This document shows positions 49,951 to 60,311 of a DNA stretch of 64,000 bases, in pieces. The notes beneath the pieces were generated by a model. It ran no database searches. It saw only the letters and a program-made list of their open reading frames with translations, and was not told the origin of the DNA. The stretch lies in NCBI GenBank assembly GCA_035295845.1, contig DATGIF010000010.1:1-64000 (forward strand). Direction: 5' to 3'. This DNA is from Palsa-892 sp035295845 (GTDB taxonomy: Bacteria; Pseudomonadota; Alphaproteobacteria; Rhizobiales; Xanthobacteraceae). The translations under genes and the position numbers were made by a program. The stretch's first letter is position 1; every line of letters starts with the position of its first letter.

Positions 49951-52900
49951 ATGAATGCCATTCTCGCCTTTGCCCTGCATCGCCGGGTGCTGATGCTGTT
50001 CCTATTCGCGATGGTGTTCGCGGGCGGTATCGGCGCGTTCCGATCGCTCAACATCGAAGCCTATCCCGACCCCGTGCCGCCGATGGTGGACATCATCACC
50101 CAGAGCCCCGGGCTCTCGGCCGAGGAGATCGAGCGCTACATCACAATCCCGATCGAGACGCAGGTCGCCGGCATCCAGAACCTGCGGGTGATGCGGACCA
50201 TTTCGCTCTATGGCCTGTCGGACGTGAAGCTGCAGTTCACCTTCGACTACACCTACGATCAGGCGCTTCAGCAGGTGTTCAATCGCCTGTCGCAGCTCAA
50301 CGGATTGCCGAACAACGTATCGCCGCAGATCAATCCCGGAAGCCCGATTGGCGAAATCTACCGCTACAAGCTCGTCGGCCCGCCCGGCTACAGCGTTCTC
50401 GATCTCAAGACCTTGCAGGATTGGATGCTACAGCGCCGGTTCCGCGCGGTCCCCGGCGTCATCGACGTCACCGGCTGGGGCGGCAAGACGAAGACTTACG
50501 AGCTGCAGGTCGATTTCAACAAGCTCATCGCCTATGGGCTGACGCTGCCGCAGCTTTTGCAAAGCCTGAACAACAGCAACATCAATGTCGGCGGCAACAC
50601 GGTCAGCCTCGGCTCGCAGTCGGCGGTCGTCCGCGGCGTCGGCCTCATCCGTTCCATCGACGATCTCAACAATACGATGCTGACCCAGGCCGGCGGCAAT
50701 CCGGTATTGGTGCGCGACGTCGCCACCGTGATCGTCGGCAACCAGCCGCGGCTCGGGATTGCCGGCAAGGACGACGACAACGACATCGTCGAAGGCATCG
50801 TGCTGATGCGCCGCGGCCAGCAGAGCACGCCGACGATCGAGCGCGTGAAGGCCGAGGTCAGGCGCATCAACAATTCCGGAATCCTGCCGCCCGGCGTGCG
50901 GATCGAGCAAATCTACGATCGCCAGGATCTCATCAACATCACGACGAGCACGGTTCTGCGCAACATGGTGTTCGGGATTCTGTTGATCTTCGTGCTGCAA
51001 TGGCTGTTCCTCGGCAATCTGCGCACCGCCCTCATCGTCGCCGCCACGATCCCCTTCGCGCTCTTCTTCGCGATCGGCATCCTGGTGCTGCAGGGGGAAT
51101 CCGCGAATCTGCTCTCGGTCGGCGCCATCGACTTCGGCCTGATCGTCGATGCGACCGTGATCATGGTTGAAAGCATCTTCCGTCGGCTCGGGCAGGCGAT
51201 GGAAAATTCGCCCGCCAAACAAGAGGCCGCCGCTGCAAGCGGCTTGCAGGGCAAACTGCTTGCGATCTTCATGGCCGGCACCGGCGTGAGCCGCTCGATC
51301 CTCTTCGCCGCCGGCATCATCATCGCGGGCTTTATTCCGCTGTTCACACTGAGCGGCGTCGAGGGGCAAATCTTTGGCCCGATGGCGAAGACCTACGCCT
51401 ACGCGCTCGCTGGCGGGCTGATGGCGACCTTCACGGTGACGCCGGCATTGAGCGCGATCCTGTTGCCAGAGCGGGTCGAGGAGACCGAAACGCGGCTCGT
51501 GCGTTTCCTGCACCAGCTTTACAGGCCGGCGCTCGCCTTCGCGGTCGCAAACCAAGCGCGCGTCGTCGCGGGCATGACCGCACTCCTCGTGCTCGCGGGC
51601 TTTGCCCTGCATTTCCTCGGCCTGGAATTCCTGCCCAAGCTCGAGGAGGGCAATCTCTGGATCCGCGCCACGCTGCCGGCCACGATCTCGCTCGAGGAAG
51701 GCAACGGCTATGTGAACCGCATGCGCGCGACGATCGCCGCCTTCCCCGAAGTGGTGTCGGTCGTCTCCCAGCACGGGCGCCCCGATGACGGCACCGATGC
51801 CGCGGGCTTCTTCAATGCCGAATTCTTCGTGCCGCTAAAACCGGTCACGAAGTGGCGCCGCGGCCTCGACAAGGAAAAGCTTACCGATGAAATGCAAGTC
51901 AAGCTCGAGGAGGAATTTCCGGGCGTCGAGTTCAACTTCTCGCAATATCTGCAGGACAACGTGGCGGAAGCGGTCTCCGGCGTCAAAGGCGAGAACTCGA
52001 TCAAGGTCTTCGGCAACGACCTGAAGGAGCTCACCGAGACCGCCGACAAGATCAAGGCGGTGCTCGCGACTGTTCCCGGCATCACCGATCTCGCCGTATT
52101 CGCCTCGCTCGGCCAGCCGACGATCCAGATCGAGATCGACCGCGCCCGCGCCGCGCGCTACGGGCTCGCTCCCGGCGATATCAATTCCACCATCCGGGTC
52201 GCCATCGGCGGTGACACGGCGGGCGACGTCTACGATCCCGGCAGCGACCGCCACTTCCCGATCGTGGTGCGGCTGGCGCCGCGCTACCGGCAGAACGCCG
52301 AGGCGATCAGCAACATCACCATCGGCGCGCAGGGGCCGAACGGGATCACGCAGATTCCGCTGAGCGAGGTGGCAAACGTCAAGCTCGTCTCCGGCCCCTC
52401 CTACATCTATCGCGAGCAGCAGGAACGGTATCTTCCGATCAAATTCAGCGTGCGCGACCGCGACCTCGGCAGCGCCATCCAGGAGGCGCGTAAGAAGGTC
52501 TCGAAGCAGGTGAAGCTGCCGTCGGGCTCGCGGCTTGAATGGGTCGGCGAGTTTCGCAACCTGCAGGAAGCGATCGCGCGCCTGCAGGTCGTGGTGCCGA
52601 TCAGCCTCGCGCTGATTGCGCTGCTCCTGTGGATCAATTTTTCCTCGCTGCTCGAGACGCTGCTCGCGATGAGCGTGATCCCCATGGCGATCATCGGCGG
52701 CATCTTCGCGCTGTTTGTCACGCAGATTCCGTTCAGCGTGTCGGCGGCGATCGGATTCGTCGCGTTGTTCGGCATTTCGGTGATGGACGGCATCATCATC
52801 CTGTCGCAGTACAATCAACTCATCGAGAGCGGCCTCGAACGCACGGCAGCGGTGTTGAAGACCGGCGAATTGCAAATGCGGCCGGTGCTCATGACCTGCG

Positions 52901-53106
52901 TGATCGCGGGTGTTGGTCTGTTGCCCGCGGCATTGTCGACCGGCATCGGATCGCAGGTGCAGAAGCCGCTCGCCGTCGTCGTGGTCGGCGGCATGCTGCT
53001 CGCCCCGGTGATCATCCTGATTACGCTGCCGGTCCTGATCGCGCTCTTCTCGCGGCACACGAAGGCGGGGAGAAACGCGGGAACGGCTCTCGAACCGGCT
53101 GAATGA
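49951..53106 (+). CDS. HME-RND efflux pump, CzcA/CusA family
   Basis: 1051 residues, the usual length, with twelve TM helices: TM1 near 15-33, two large periplasmic loops, and TM4 containing LLSVGAIDFGLIVDATVIMV, where the acidic residues carry protons. The pattern DFGLIVD..VIMVE marks the heavy-metal class rather than multidrug AcrB. Other family signatures are YPDPVPPMVDIITQSPGLSA and GKTKTYELQVDFNKLIAYGL. Ion specificity (Co/Zn/Cd, Ni or Cu/Ag) cannot be fixed by eye. It is the second gene of adaptor-pump-outer membrane factor, probably controlled by the divergent two-component system. Confidence 0.94.
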   Translation: MNAILAFALHRRVLMLFLFAMVFAGGIGAFRSLNIEAYPDPVPPMVDIITQSPGLSAEEIERYITIPIETQVAGIQNLRVMRTISLYGLSDVKLQFTFDYTYDQALQQVFNRLSQLNGLPNNVSPQINPGSPIGEIYRYKLVGPPGYSVLDLKTLQDWMLQRRFRAVPGVIDVTGWGGKTKTYELQVDFNKLIAYGLTLPQLLQSLNNSNINVGGNTVSLGSQSAVVRGVGLIRSIDDLNNTMLTQAGGNPVLVRDVATVIVGNQPRLGIAGKDDDNDIVEGIVLMRRGQQSTPTIERVKAEVRRINNSGILPPGVRIEQIYDRQDLINITTSTVLRNMVFGILLIFVLQWLFLGNLRTALIVAATIPFALFFAIGILVLQGESANLLSVGAIDFGLIVDATVIMVESIFRRLGQAMENSPAKQEAAAASGLQGKLLAIFMAGTGVSRSILFAAGIIIAGFIPLFTLSGVEGQIFGPMAKTYAYALAGGLMATFTVTPALSAILLPERVEETETRLVRFLHQLYRPALAFAVANQARVVAGMTALLVLAGFALHFLGLEFLPKLEEGNLWIRATLPATISLEEGNGYVNRMRATIAAFPEVVSVVSQHGRPDDGTDAAGFFNAEFFVPLKPVTKWRRGLDKEKLTDEMQVKLEEEFPGVEFNFSQYLQDNVAEAVSGVKGENSIKVFGNDLKELTETADKIKAVLATVPGITDLAVFASLGQPTIQIEIDRARAARYGLAPGDINSTIRVAIGGDTAGDVYDPGSDRHFPIVVRLAPRYRQNAEAISNITIGAQGPNGITQIPLSEVANVKLVSGPSYIYREQQERYLPIKFSVRDRDLGSAIQEARKKVSKQVKLPSGSRLEWVGEFRNLQEAIARLQVVVPISLALIALLLWINFSSLLETLLAMSVIPMAIIGGIFALFVTQIPFSVSAAIGFVALFGISVMDGIIILSQYNQLIESGLERTAAVLKTGELQMRPVLMTCVIAGVGLLPAALSTGIGSQVQKPLAVVVVGGMLLAPVIILITLPVLIALFSRHTKAGRNAGTALEPAE

Positions 53107-53185
53107 TCGAATAGACTGGCGCGGGTGCCCAGTGCGTTCCAGTCGCGATGCGTGCTTGCGTGATGAAGGGATTGGGTAAGGGGAT

Positions 53186-54670
53186 TTGGCCGTGTCACGT
53201 CTGCAGGGGTTGGCTGGCGCCGTTCTCGTCGCGTTCATGCAGACGAGCTGCGCCGTCGGACCCGATTTCCATGCGCCGGAGGCGCCGGGCGTCAACACGT
53301 TCCTGCAGGGGCGGCCGGACGATCCTGCGCGCACCGACCGCGTGCCGGGGATCGCCCTCGTGCGCGGCGCGGATATTCCGCCGCAATGGTGGGAGCTCTT
53401 CCATCAGCCGGCGCTCGATCAATTGGTCGAGGAAGGAATTGCGCACAACGCCGATCTGGAAGCGGCGGAAGCGGCGCTCAGGGTGGCGCAGGCCAATGCG
53501 CTTGCCACACGCGGCGTGCTCCTGCCGACCGCGAGCGCGGGTTTCAACGCAAGCCGGCAGCAAACGCCGACCCAAGCACTGAGCTCAAACGCGACCTCGG
53601 GCGCTTCGATCTACAGCCTCTACACGCCGCAAGTGAGCGTAGCCTATGTCGCCGACCTATGGGGCGGGACCCGGCGCCAGATCGAAACGGCGGACGCGCA
53701 GGCGGAGGCGCTCCGCTTTCAGCGCGAGGGCGTTTATCTCACGCTCACGACGAACATCGCGCTCGCCGCGATTGAGGAGGCGCGGCTCCGCGGCCAGATC
53801 GCCGCGACGCAGCGGATCATCGGCTTGCAGAGCGAGCTCCTCCGCATCCTGCGGCGGCAAAACGAACAGGGGCAGATCGCCCTCCCCGACGTGGTCGCGC
53901 AGGAGACTGCGGTGGCGCAGGCGCGGCTTCTGCTGCCGCCGCTCGAGAGGCAACTGGCGCAGCAGCGCAACCTCTTGGCATTTCTGACCGGACGCTTTCC
54001 GAGCGAATACGGGATACCGACCTTTGCGCTTGGCGCGTTCCGCGCGCCGCGGCAAATACCGCTCAGCCTGCCGGCCGATCTCGTACGCCAGCGGCCCGAC
54101 ATCCGCACGGCGGAGGCAAATTTGCACGCGGCCAATGCGCAAATTGGCGTTGCGATCGCAAATCGCCTGCCGCAAATCGCGATCACCGGCAATGCGGGCA
54201 ACACCGCCACCAGCATGGCGCAACTGTTCGCGCCGGGAACCGGAATCTGGATGATCGCCGGTAATGCCGCGCAAACGGTGTTCGACGCGGGCACCTTGCA
54301 GAACAAGCAGCTGGCGGCGGAGGAAGCGACCAACCAGGCGCTCGCGCAATATAAGAGCGTGGTGCTCGCCGCGTTCCAGAATGTCGCCGACGTGTTGCGG
54401 GCATTGCAGGCGGATAACCGCACGATTGCGGCCGCCGTCGCGGCCGAGCGTTCGGCCTCGCAGAACATCGGTCTCGTGCGGCGGCAGGTCGAGCAGGGAC
54501 AGGCCAGCGTGCCGATCCTGCTCGCGGCCCAACAGGCCTATCTGCAAACTTCGCTCGCCCGCGTTGACGCGCAGGCCGCGCGACTTGCCGACACCGTCGC
54601 CCTTTTCCAGGCGCTCGGCGGCGGCTGGTGGAACAGGCTGGAAGTGATCGCGGCCGGAACGGCGTTTTAG
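53186..54670 (+). CDS. NodT-family outer membrane efflux factor (TolC-like lipoprotein)
   Basis: 494 residues. A lipobox-like signal (VLVAFMQTSCAVGPDFHAPE) puts the mature Cys at the outer membrane. Two OEP repeats follow, with WWELFHQPALDQLVEEGIAH, VAYVADLWGGTRRQIETADA, DVVAQETAVAQARLLLPPLE and the second-repeat LVRQRPDIRTAEANLHAANA, as in NodT. It forms the outer channel for the pump encoded 80 bases upstream. The start codon is TTG 53186 or GTG 53192. It converges with iorB. Confidence 0.92.
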   Translation: MAVSRLQGLAGAVLVAFMQTSCAVGPDFHAPEAPGVNTFLQGRPDDPARTDRVPGIALVRGADIPPQWWELFHQPALDQLVEEGIAHNADLEAAEAALRVAQANALATRGVLLPTASAGFNASRQQTPTQALSSNATSGASIYSLYTPQVSVAYVADLWGGTRRQIETADAQAEALRFQREGVYLTLTTNIALAAIEEARLRGQIAATQRIIGLQSELLRILRRQNEQGQIALPDVVAQETAVAQARLLLPPLERQLAQQRNLLAFLTGRFPSEYGIPTFALGAFRAPRQIPLSLPADLVRQRPDIRTAEANLHAANAQIGVAIANRLPQIAITGNAGNTATSMAQLFAPGTGIWMIAGNAAQTVFDAGTLQNKQLAAEEATNQALAQYKSVVLAAFQNVADVLRALQADNRTIAAAVAAERSASQNIGLVRRQVEQGQASVPILLAAQQAYLQTSLARVDAQAARLADTVALFQALGGGWWNRLEVIAAGTAF

Positions 54671-54685
54671 CACGCTGATCCGGCG

Positions 54686-56212
54686 CTATTCGGCGGCGGC
54701 GCGGAAAGCGGATCGCCCTTCGATTTCAGCGAGACACCGCGCCAGGCTCTCGCCTTCCGGATCGACCAAAGCGGCGGTGCGGGCGCTCGCCACGGCATCG
54801 GTCGCGCGGGCGGCGGCAATTTCGCCCGCAAGTGCTGCGCGGATGACGCGGGTTTCGATCAGATGAAAGTTCGCGGCCCCGCGCTTGTGGGTATCGCCAT
54901 AGCCTTTGATAAGGCGCGCGCATTCGGCCACCTCGAGCGCGAGGGACGGCGAAATTCCGGCTGCGGCGGCGATGAGATCGAGCCAGGATTCGATCGCGGC
55001 CTGCTCCTCGATAAAGCGATGGGTGCGCGGACGAAAGGCGCGCAGCTTCGTAAGCAACCAGAAGCGGAGATAGCCGCTGATCGAGGCGGTATTCACCTCC
55101 ATTCCCCAATGAAAGCGATCGAGCCAGCCGAACCGGGCTGAAATTCGCAGGATGGGCCGCGCGAGAAACGGCGGCAGGATCTGGCAGAATTCCTCGATGC
55201 CGGGTTTCAGAAATTCGTAGATCGCGTAGGGATCGCCGGAAATTCTCATCTCGGCGATGATGCGTGTGATGCGCGCAGGATCGATCTTCGCCTGCGCGAC
55301 ACGGATCACGTCTTCGTAGGACATGCGCACGGCAAGATGGCGTGCGGCCTCGGCGAGGAGCTTGCCGCCGGCGTCCGCGCGATTGTCGGTTTCGCGAATG
55401 CGTTGCAAGCGGTCGAGGTAGAGACGCGCATAATTCAAGTCCTGGTAATTGGTGAGCCGCCGCGCGCCTTCGATAATGATTCCGCGCGCCGCTTCCGGCA
55501 TCGCGGCGATTTCCTTCTCAATGGCCGGCAGCTCGGCCCTTTCGCGCGCGCCGCGCTTGCCGTCTTTTGCCGCCACGGCGGCGCGATTGCGCGCGGCCTC
55601 AACACCGGCGCGAAATCCGGAAAGATTGCTCTCGACGGCCTTGGCATCGGCTGCAATTGCCGCCTCGAATTCATCGATCGAAATCGGCAAAAGGCTACTC
55701 TCCGCGAGCGCGCCGAGCATCAGCGCATTCACCATCGCGCCCGCGCGTTTCGCCGTCTCCGCTATGTCGAACAGGAGCAGCGACTTCGTGTTGTCGCCGA
55801 GCGCCTTGATCAAGCGCTCCTGATCGTAGCGGCCGTCGGCCATCGCAATCTTCTCGTCCATGGCGTAGAAGCGGCTCGTGGACGCAATCAGCGCGGTGCG
55901 GTCGGCAGTCACGAAGCCGTTGGCGGCGAGGCGCCCGGCCTCCATCAATTCGCTCGCGAGTGCAATGTCGATATCGGCGATCCCCGGCGTAAGCGCGAGC
56001 ACCGGCCGTTTGCCGGAAAGCTCCCGCGCCGGCACCGGCACGATCTCGATGTAATAGGTGGTGGCGCCGGTGCGCTGCGCGACGCCCGGAATCGACGTCG
56101 ACTGCACCGGAAAGCCTTTTCGCTCGGCGGCGGAGACGATCCAATCCGTGAGCACACCGCCGCCCTCGCCGCCAAGGGCCGCGATCAGCAATTTGACCGG
56201 CTCGCCGCTCAT
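54686..56212 (-). CDS. iorB: indolepyruvate ferredoxin oxidoreductase, beta subunit with DUF6537
   Basis: 508 residues, longer than archaeal IorB (about 200). The N-terminal third is the gamma/beta POR domain (LLIAALGGEGGGVLTDWIVS; TSIPGVAQRTGATTYYIEIV); the rest (about 215-500) fits the DUF6537 extension common in proteobacterial IorB. With IorA it converts aryl pyruvates (indole-, phenyl-, hydroxyphenylpyruvate) to aryl-acetyl-CoA with ferredoxin as electron acceptor. It overlaps iorA by four bases (ATGA), so translation is coupled. It is the last gene of the minus-strand operon. Confidence 0.9.
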   Translation of the reverse strand: MSGEPVKLLIAALGGEGGGVLTDWIVSAAERKGFPVQSTSIPGVAQRTGATTYYIEIVPVPARELSGKRPVLALTPGIADIDIALASELMEAGRLAANGFVTADRTALIASTSRFYAMDEKIAMADGRYDQERLIKALGDNTKSLLLFDIAETAKRAGAMVNALMLGALAESSLLPISIDEFEAAIAADAKAVESNLSGFRAGVEAARNRAAVAAKDGKRGARERAELPAIEKEIAAMPEAARGIIIEGARRLTNYQDLNYARLYLDRLQRIRETDNRADAGGKLLAEAARHLAVRMSYEDVIRVAQAKIDPARITRIIAEMRISGDPYAIYEFLKPGIEEFCQILPPFLARPILRISARFGWLDRFHWGMEVNTASISGYLRFWLLTKLRAFRPRTHRFIEEQAAIESWLDLIAAAAGISPSLALEVAECARLIKGYGDTHKRGAANFHLIETRVIRAALAGEIAAARATDAVASARTAALVDPEGESLARCLAEIEGRSAFRAAAE

Positions 56213-58344
56213 GCTTGCGCCTCGCGCGCGCCGAGCCAGCCGATCACGCGCTGGCGGAAGCGGTGCAGCGCGCGATCCCAGGTGCTGGCGTTGCGAATGA
56301 CTTCAGCGCGATAGAACGACGGGCAGAGCACGGCGGCATGTGCGACCTCGCCGCAAAGGCCACAGCCGACGCAGCTCTCGATCACGGTCGCGACCGGATC
56401 GGTGCGCAAAGGATCGGGATTTGGCTTCACCGTCAGCGACGGGCAGCCCGAGAGGCGGATGCAGGAGTGGTCGCCGGTGCAGATTTCGTCATCGACGCCG
56501 TAACGTGTTTTTACCAAGCGGGCGCCGCGCTTCAATTTCTCCGCATCCTCGGCGCGCACGCGGCGCTGGCGCGCGAGCTGGCATTCGCCGTCGGCGATGA
56601 TCACCTTGAGGCCGCGCTGCGTGCTCGTCAGCGCCTCCTTCAGCGCCTTGGTCATGGTCGCGACGCTGTAGCTGCGGATTTTTTTCAGCCATTTGACGCC
56701 GAAGGCCTGCAGCGTTTTTTCGATGTCCATGCCGGGCGGCGTGCCGTCGCGATTGCTCAAGCTCGAGGGCATGAACTGCTGGCCGGTCGCCGAGGTGTAG
56801 CCGTTCTGCATCACCAGGAGCACGCCGTCGCCCTTGTTGAAGAGGCTGCTCGCCACGCCGGTGATCACGCCGTTATGCCAAAAGCCGCCGTCGCCCATGA
56901 TCGCGATCGGCCGCTTTTTCATGTTGGGACCCACCGCCGCGGCGGAGGCGAGGCTCATGCCGTAGCCGAGGATCGAGTTACCGAGCGAGAACGGCGCGAA
57001 GGTCGCGAACGAATGGCAGCCGATGTCGGCGCTCACATGCACGGGCCCGGTCTCGCGTTCGGCGAGCTTGATCGCGGCGAACACCGGCCGCTCGGGACAG
57101 CCGGTGCAGAAGGTCGGCGGCCGCGGCGGCAGCTCGTCGACGGCGGCGGCCGTGAGCGGCTTCTTCGCGAGAATTTTATTCGCGCGTTCGTCGACCGCGC
57201 CGACGTCGAGGCCGCGCGGATTCGTTTCGGCGAGAAAAGCCGCGATGCCTTTCAGCAACACTTCCGACGTGTATTCGCCGGCTTTCGGCAACGGGCCTTT
57301 TCCGATCACGCGCGTCTGCAGATCGGCACGGCGGAGTTCGACGTTGATCGCTTGCTCGATGTAGTCGGGATGCCCCTCTTCGACCACGAGCACCGCGCGC
57401 TTTTTCGCGCAGAACTCGCGAATTTCCTCCGGCACCAGGGGATAGACGCAGTTCAGCACGTAAAGCGGCACGCGCGACTCTCCATAGAGGTCGGCAAGGT
57501 CGAGGCGCGCAAGCGCGCGCAGCACGCTGTTGGTGAGACCGCCCATCACGACGATACCGATGTCGGCGAGATCGCCCGCGACGAACTCGTTGAGCTTCTC
57601 GTCGCGGATGAATTCCTGCGCGGCGGGCATCCGCTCCTCGACCTTGAGGCGCTCCTGCACGAAGGTGACGGGCGGATGCGAAAGCTTGCCGTAGTCGAAG
57701 TGCGGCGGACCCGCGAGCCGGTTCAAACCTGAATAGGCGCCGGGGCGATTGTCCTTCGCTTCGAAGGAGCCGGTGACGTGGCAGGCGCGGATGCGGAGCT
57801 CCAGCATCACCGGCGCGTGGCTTGCTTCCGAAAGCTCGAAGCCTTTTTCGACCGCGCGCACGATCGAAGGCAGATCCGGCCTTGGATCGAGAAGCCACAT
57901 CGATGATTTCATCGCATAGGCATAAGAGCGCTCCTGGATGACGCTTGCGCCCTCGCCGTAATCCTCGCCGATGACGATCAGCGCGCCGCCGATGACGCCC
58001 GGCGACGAAAGGTTGGAGAGCGCGTCGGCGGCGACGTTGGTGCCGACGATCGATTTCCAGGTGACGGCGCCGCGCAGCGGATAATTGATGGAGGCGGCGA
58101 GCATCGCCGCGGCCGAAGCCTCGTTGGTGCAGGTTTCCAGATGCACGCCGAGCTCGCCCATCATCTCCTCGGCATCGACCAGCACGTCGAGAAGGTGGGA
58201 GACCGGCGCGCCCTGGTAGCCGCCGACGTAAGAGACGCCGGACTGCAGCAGCGCCTTGGTGACCGCGAGGATGCCCTCGCCGCGGAAGGTGTCGCCCTTG
58301 CCGAGCTTCAGCGCCTGCACTTCTTTTTTGAACGAGCGTTCCAT
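56209..58344 (-). CDS. iorA: indolepyruvate ferredoxin oxidoreductase, alpha subunit
   Basis: 711 residues from ATG 58344 (MERSFKKEVQALKLGKGDTF), the family length. The frame is open for another 447 codons upstream, but that is out-of-frame TRAP permease sequence. The N-terminal half is the POR alpha domain (YVGGYQGAPVSHLLDVLVDA), followed by the TPP domain with FCTGCPERPVFAAIKLAERE and MGDGGFWHNGVITGVASSLF. The C-terminus has two 4Fe-4S sites (DEICTGDHSCIRLSGCPSL and ESCVGCGLCGEVAHAAVLCP). It follows the TRAP large permease gene by 12 bases, linking aryl-keto-acid oxidation to import. Confidence 0.95.
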   Translation of the reverse strand: MERSFKKEVQALKLGKGDTFRGEGILAVTKALLQSGVSYVGGYQGAPVSHLLDVLVDAEEMMGELGVHLETCTNEASAAAMLAASINYPLRGAVTWKSIVGTNVAADALSNLSSPGVIGGALIVIGEDYGEGASVIQERSYAYAMKSSMWLLDPRPDLPSIVRAVEKGFELSEASHAPVMLELRIRACHVTGSFEAKDNRPGAYSGLNRLAGPPHFDYGKLSHPPVTFVQERLKVEERMPAAQEFIRDEKLNEFVAGDLADIGIVVMGGLTNSVLRALARLDLADLYGESRVPLYVLNCVYPLVPEEIREFCAKKRAVLVVEEGHPDYIEQAINVELRRADLQTRVIGKGPLPKAGEYTSEVLLKGIAAFLAETNPRGLDVGAVDERANKILAKKPLTAAAVDELPPRPPTFCTGCPERPVFAAIKLAERETGPVHVSADIGCHSFATFAPFSLGNSILGYGMSLASAAAVGPNMKKRPIAIMGDGGFWHNGVITGVASSLFNKGDGVLLVMQNGYTSATGQQFMPSSLSNRDGTPPGMDIEKTLQAFGVKWLKKIRSYSVATMTKALKEALTSTQRGLKVIIADGECQLARQRRVRAEDAEKLKRGARLVKTRYGVDDEICTGDHSCIRLSGCPSLTVKPNPDPLRTDPVATVIESCVGCGLCGEVAHAAVLCPSFYRAEVIRNASTWDRALHRFRQRVIGWLGAREAQA

Positions 58345-58355
58345 GATGCGGCGCC

Positions 58356-59660
58356 TCACATCTTGGACGGCAAGTATAGCGCGAGGATCGGGAAGGCGAT
58401 GAGGATAATCAGCCGGATGATGTCGGTGATGATGAAGGGAATGACGCCCTTGAAGATCGTCGCGAAGCTCACGTCGTGCACGACGCTTTTGATGACGAAC
58501 ACGTTCATGCCGACCGGCGGGTGAATGAGCCCGAGCTCCACCGTCATCACGATGATGATGCCGAACCAGATCGGATCGAAACCGAGCGCCAGCACCACCG
58601 GGAACATCACCGGCACGGTGAGGATGATCATCGCCATCGCGTCCATCAGGCAGCCCAAGAGGATGTACATCACCATGATCAGCGCCAAGACGCCGTAGCG
58701 GCCGAGGCCAAGGCTCGTGAGGAACATCGTCACCTTCTGCGGCGTCTGCGTCACGGTGAGGAAGTAGCCGAATAAAAGCGCGCCGATCAGCACGGTGAAG
58801 ACGGCCGCGGCCGTGCGCGTCGCCTGCAGGAGCGAACGCAAAATTTCTTCCTTGCCGAGCCGCCCGCGCAAGACGCCGATCACGAACGAGCCGCCCGCGC
58901 CCATGCCGCCGGCTTCGGTCGGGGTGAACATGCCGCCGTAAAGTCCGCCGATCACGAAGACGAAGAGCAAAAGCGGCGCCCAGATGTCGCGGACAGCGTC
59001 GAGGCGATCCTTCCATTCCGCGCGCGGCCCGGCGGGCAGGAATTTCGGCCGCACGATGCCGATCATCGTGATCGTGAGCATATACATGGAGATCGCCAAG
59101 AGGCCCGGAATGATGCCGGCGATAAAGAGCTTGCCGATGTCCTGTTCGGTGATGATGCCGTAGACGGCGAGCACCGTCGAAGGCGGCAGCATCGCGCCAA
59201 CCGTGCCGCCGGCCGCGATCACGCCGGTGGCGAAGGATTGCGGATAGCCGTAACGGCGCATCTCCGGATAGGCGACGGTCGAGAAGGTGGCGGCGGTCGC
59301 CACCGACGAGCCGGAGATCGCGGCAAAACCGCCGCAGGCGGCGACGGTGGCAAAGCCGAGGCCGCCGCGCAGATGCCCGACAAACACGTTCGCCGCGCGG
59401 AAAAGCTCGCGGCTCATGCCGGAATTCGACACGAACGCGCCCATCAGCAGAAACATCGGGATGACGCCGAAGGTGTAATCGGTCACCGTCCGCATCGAGG
59501 TCTGGCCCACGAGCTTCAGCGCCGCCGTGCCGTTGACGAGATAGGCAAAGCCCGAAACGCCGACGAGGCCCATGGCCATCCCGACCGGCACGCGCAAGAG
59601 CATCAGCGTGAAGAGAACGACAAAGCCGATGATGGCAACGGCGTCGGTGCTCATGTTCAC
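58356..59660 (-). CDS. dctM: TRAP transporter large permease (DctM)
   Basis: 434 residues with about eleven to twelve helices. Family blocks LRVPVGMAMGLVGVSGFAYL, FLLMGAFVSNSGMSRELFRA, AAISGSSVATAATFSTVAYP and TVGAMLPPSTVLAVYGIITE mark a DctM-type sodium- or proton-coupled permease. It overlaps dctQ by four bases and lies just upstream of iorA in the same operon, so the imported acid is probably the IOR substrate or a related aryl acid. Confidence 0.93.
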   Translation of the reverse strand: MNMSTDAVAIIGFVVLFTLMLLRVPVGMAMGLVGVSGFAYLVNGTAALKLVGQTSMRTVTDYTFGVIPMFLLMGAFVSNSGMSRELFRAANVFVGHLRGGLGFATVAACGGFAAISGSSVATAATFSTVAYPEMRRYGYPQSFATGVIAAGGTVGAMLPPSTVLAVYGIITEQDIGKLFIAGIIPGLLAISMYMLTITMIGIVRPKFLPAGPRAEWKDRLDAVRDIWAPLLLFVFVIGGLYGGMFTPTEAGGMGAGGSFVIGVLRGRLGKEEILRSLLQATRTAAAVFTVLIGALLFGYFLTVTQTPQKVTMFLTSLGLGRYGVLALIMVMYILLGCLMDAMAMIILTVPVMFPVVLALGFDPIWFGIIIVMTVELGLIHPPVGMNVFVIKSVVHDVSFATIFKGVIPFIITDIIRLIILIAFPILALYLPSKM

Positions 59661-60226
59661 TCGACCGGCTTGATGATTTGTTCACGCTTCAAGGAATCCG
59701 GAATGAATACGAGCCGCCAGGTGCGGATCGCGATCAAGAGCACCGCCGAGACGTCACCCACCCAGGCGAGCGCGAAGAACGGCCAGTTCGGCAGGCGCAA
59801 GTCGAAGGTGAGCACATGATCGCGATAGGTCGCGAGCACCTTGTCGAAGAGCGTGTAGGTCTGCACCGACACGACGAACAGGAGGACGAGGGTCGCGAAC
59901 ACGTCGATATAACGCTGAAAGCGCGGGCGCACCGAGGCCCAGACAAGATCGACGGTGATATGGGTGCCGCGATAGCTCGTCGCGGCGATCCCCCAAAAAA
60001 TCAAAATCCCCAGCAACAGCCGGCCGAAATCATAGCTGTCGGGGATCGAGGTGCGGAAGAGGCCGCGCAGCATCACCGAAATAAAGATGTCGGCGGCGAC
60101 CAGGCCGACGAAGCCCGCGGCGATCCATTCGATCGTATCGATGAAGCGGTCCATGCCGCTGCGGCGGGCCCCCACGACCAACGGCTCGGGGCCGCCTTTT
60201 TCGTATTTCAGCTCGGGCTCGGCCAT
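59657..60226 (-). CDS. dctQ: TRAP transporter small permease (DctQ)
   Basis: 189 residues with four helices: IEWIAAGFVGLVAADIFISV, YDFGRLLLGILIFWGIAATS followed by YRGTHITVDLVW, RYIDVFATLVLLFVVSVQTY and PFFALAWVGDVSAVLLIAIR. The GTHITVD motif is characteristic of DctQ. Its stop overlaps the dctM start. It pairs with DctM and with the binding protein encoded 85 bases upstream. Confidence 0.93.
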   Translation of the reverse strand: MAEPELKYEKGGPEPLVVGARRSGMDRFIDTIEWIAAGFVGLVAADIFISVMLRGLFRTSIPDSYDFGRLLLGILIFWGIAATSYRGTHITVDLVWASVRPRFQRYIDVFATLVLLFVVSVQTYTLFDKVLATYRDHVLTFDLRLPNWPFFALAWVGDVSAVLLIAIRTWRLVFIPDSLKREQIIKPVE

Positions 60227-60311
60227 CGCTCCTCGCGTTCAAGCTTCATGCGGAAACGGCGGCAGGAAGTCCCGCCGCCGTGCGTCCGCTACGCCGCGCG
60301 TCCCGTCGCGA

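Noticed and set aside
50428..53334. Long minus-strand frames opposite the RND pump
   Set aside because: His/Asp/Arg-rich shadows of CzcA codons without ribosome sites.
56209..59685. A 1158-codon open frame as a single giant protein
   Set aside because: Only the part from ATG 58344 is IorA. The upstream 447 codons are the wrong frame of dctM, with Arg/His-rich low-quality sequence; dctM itself is clearly coding in its own frame.
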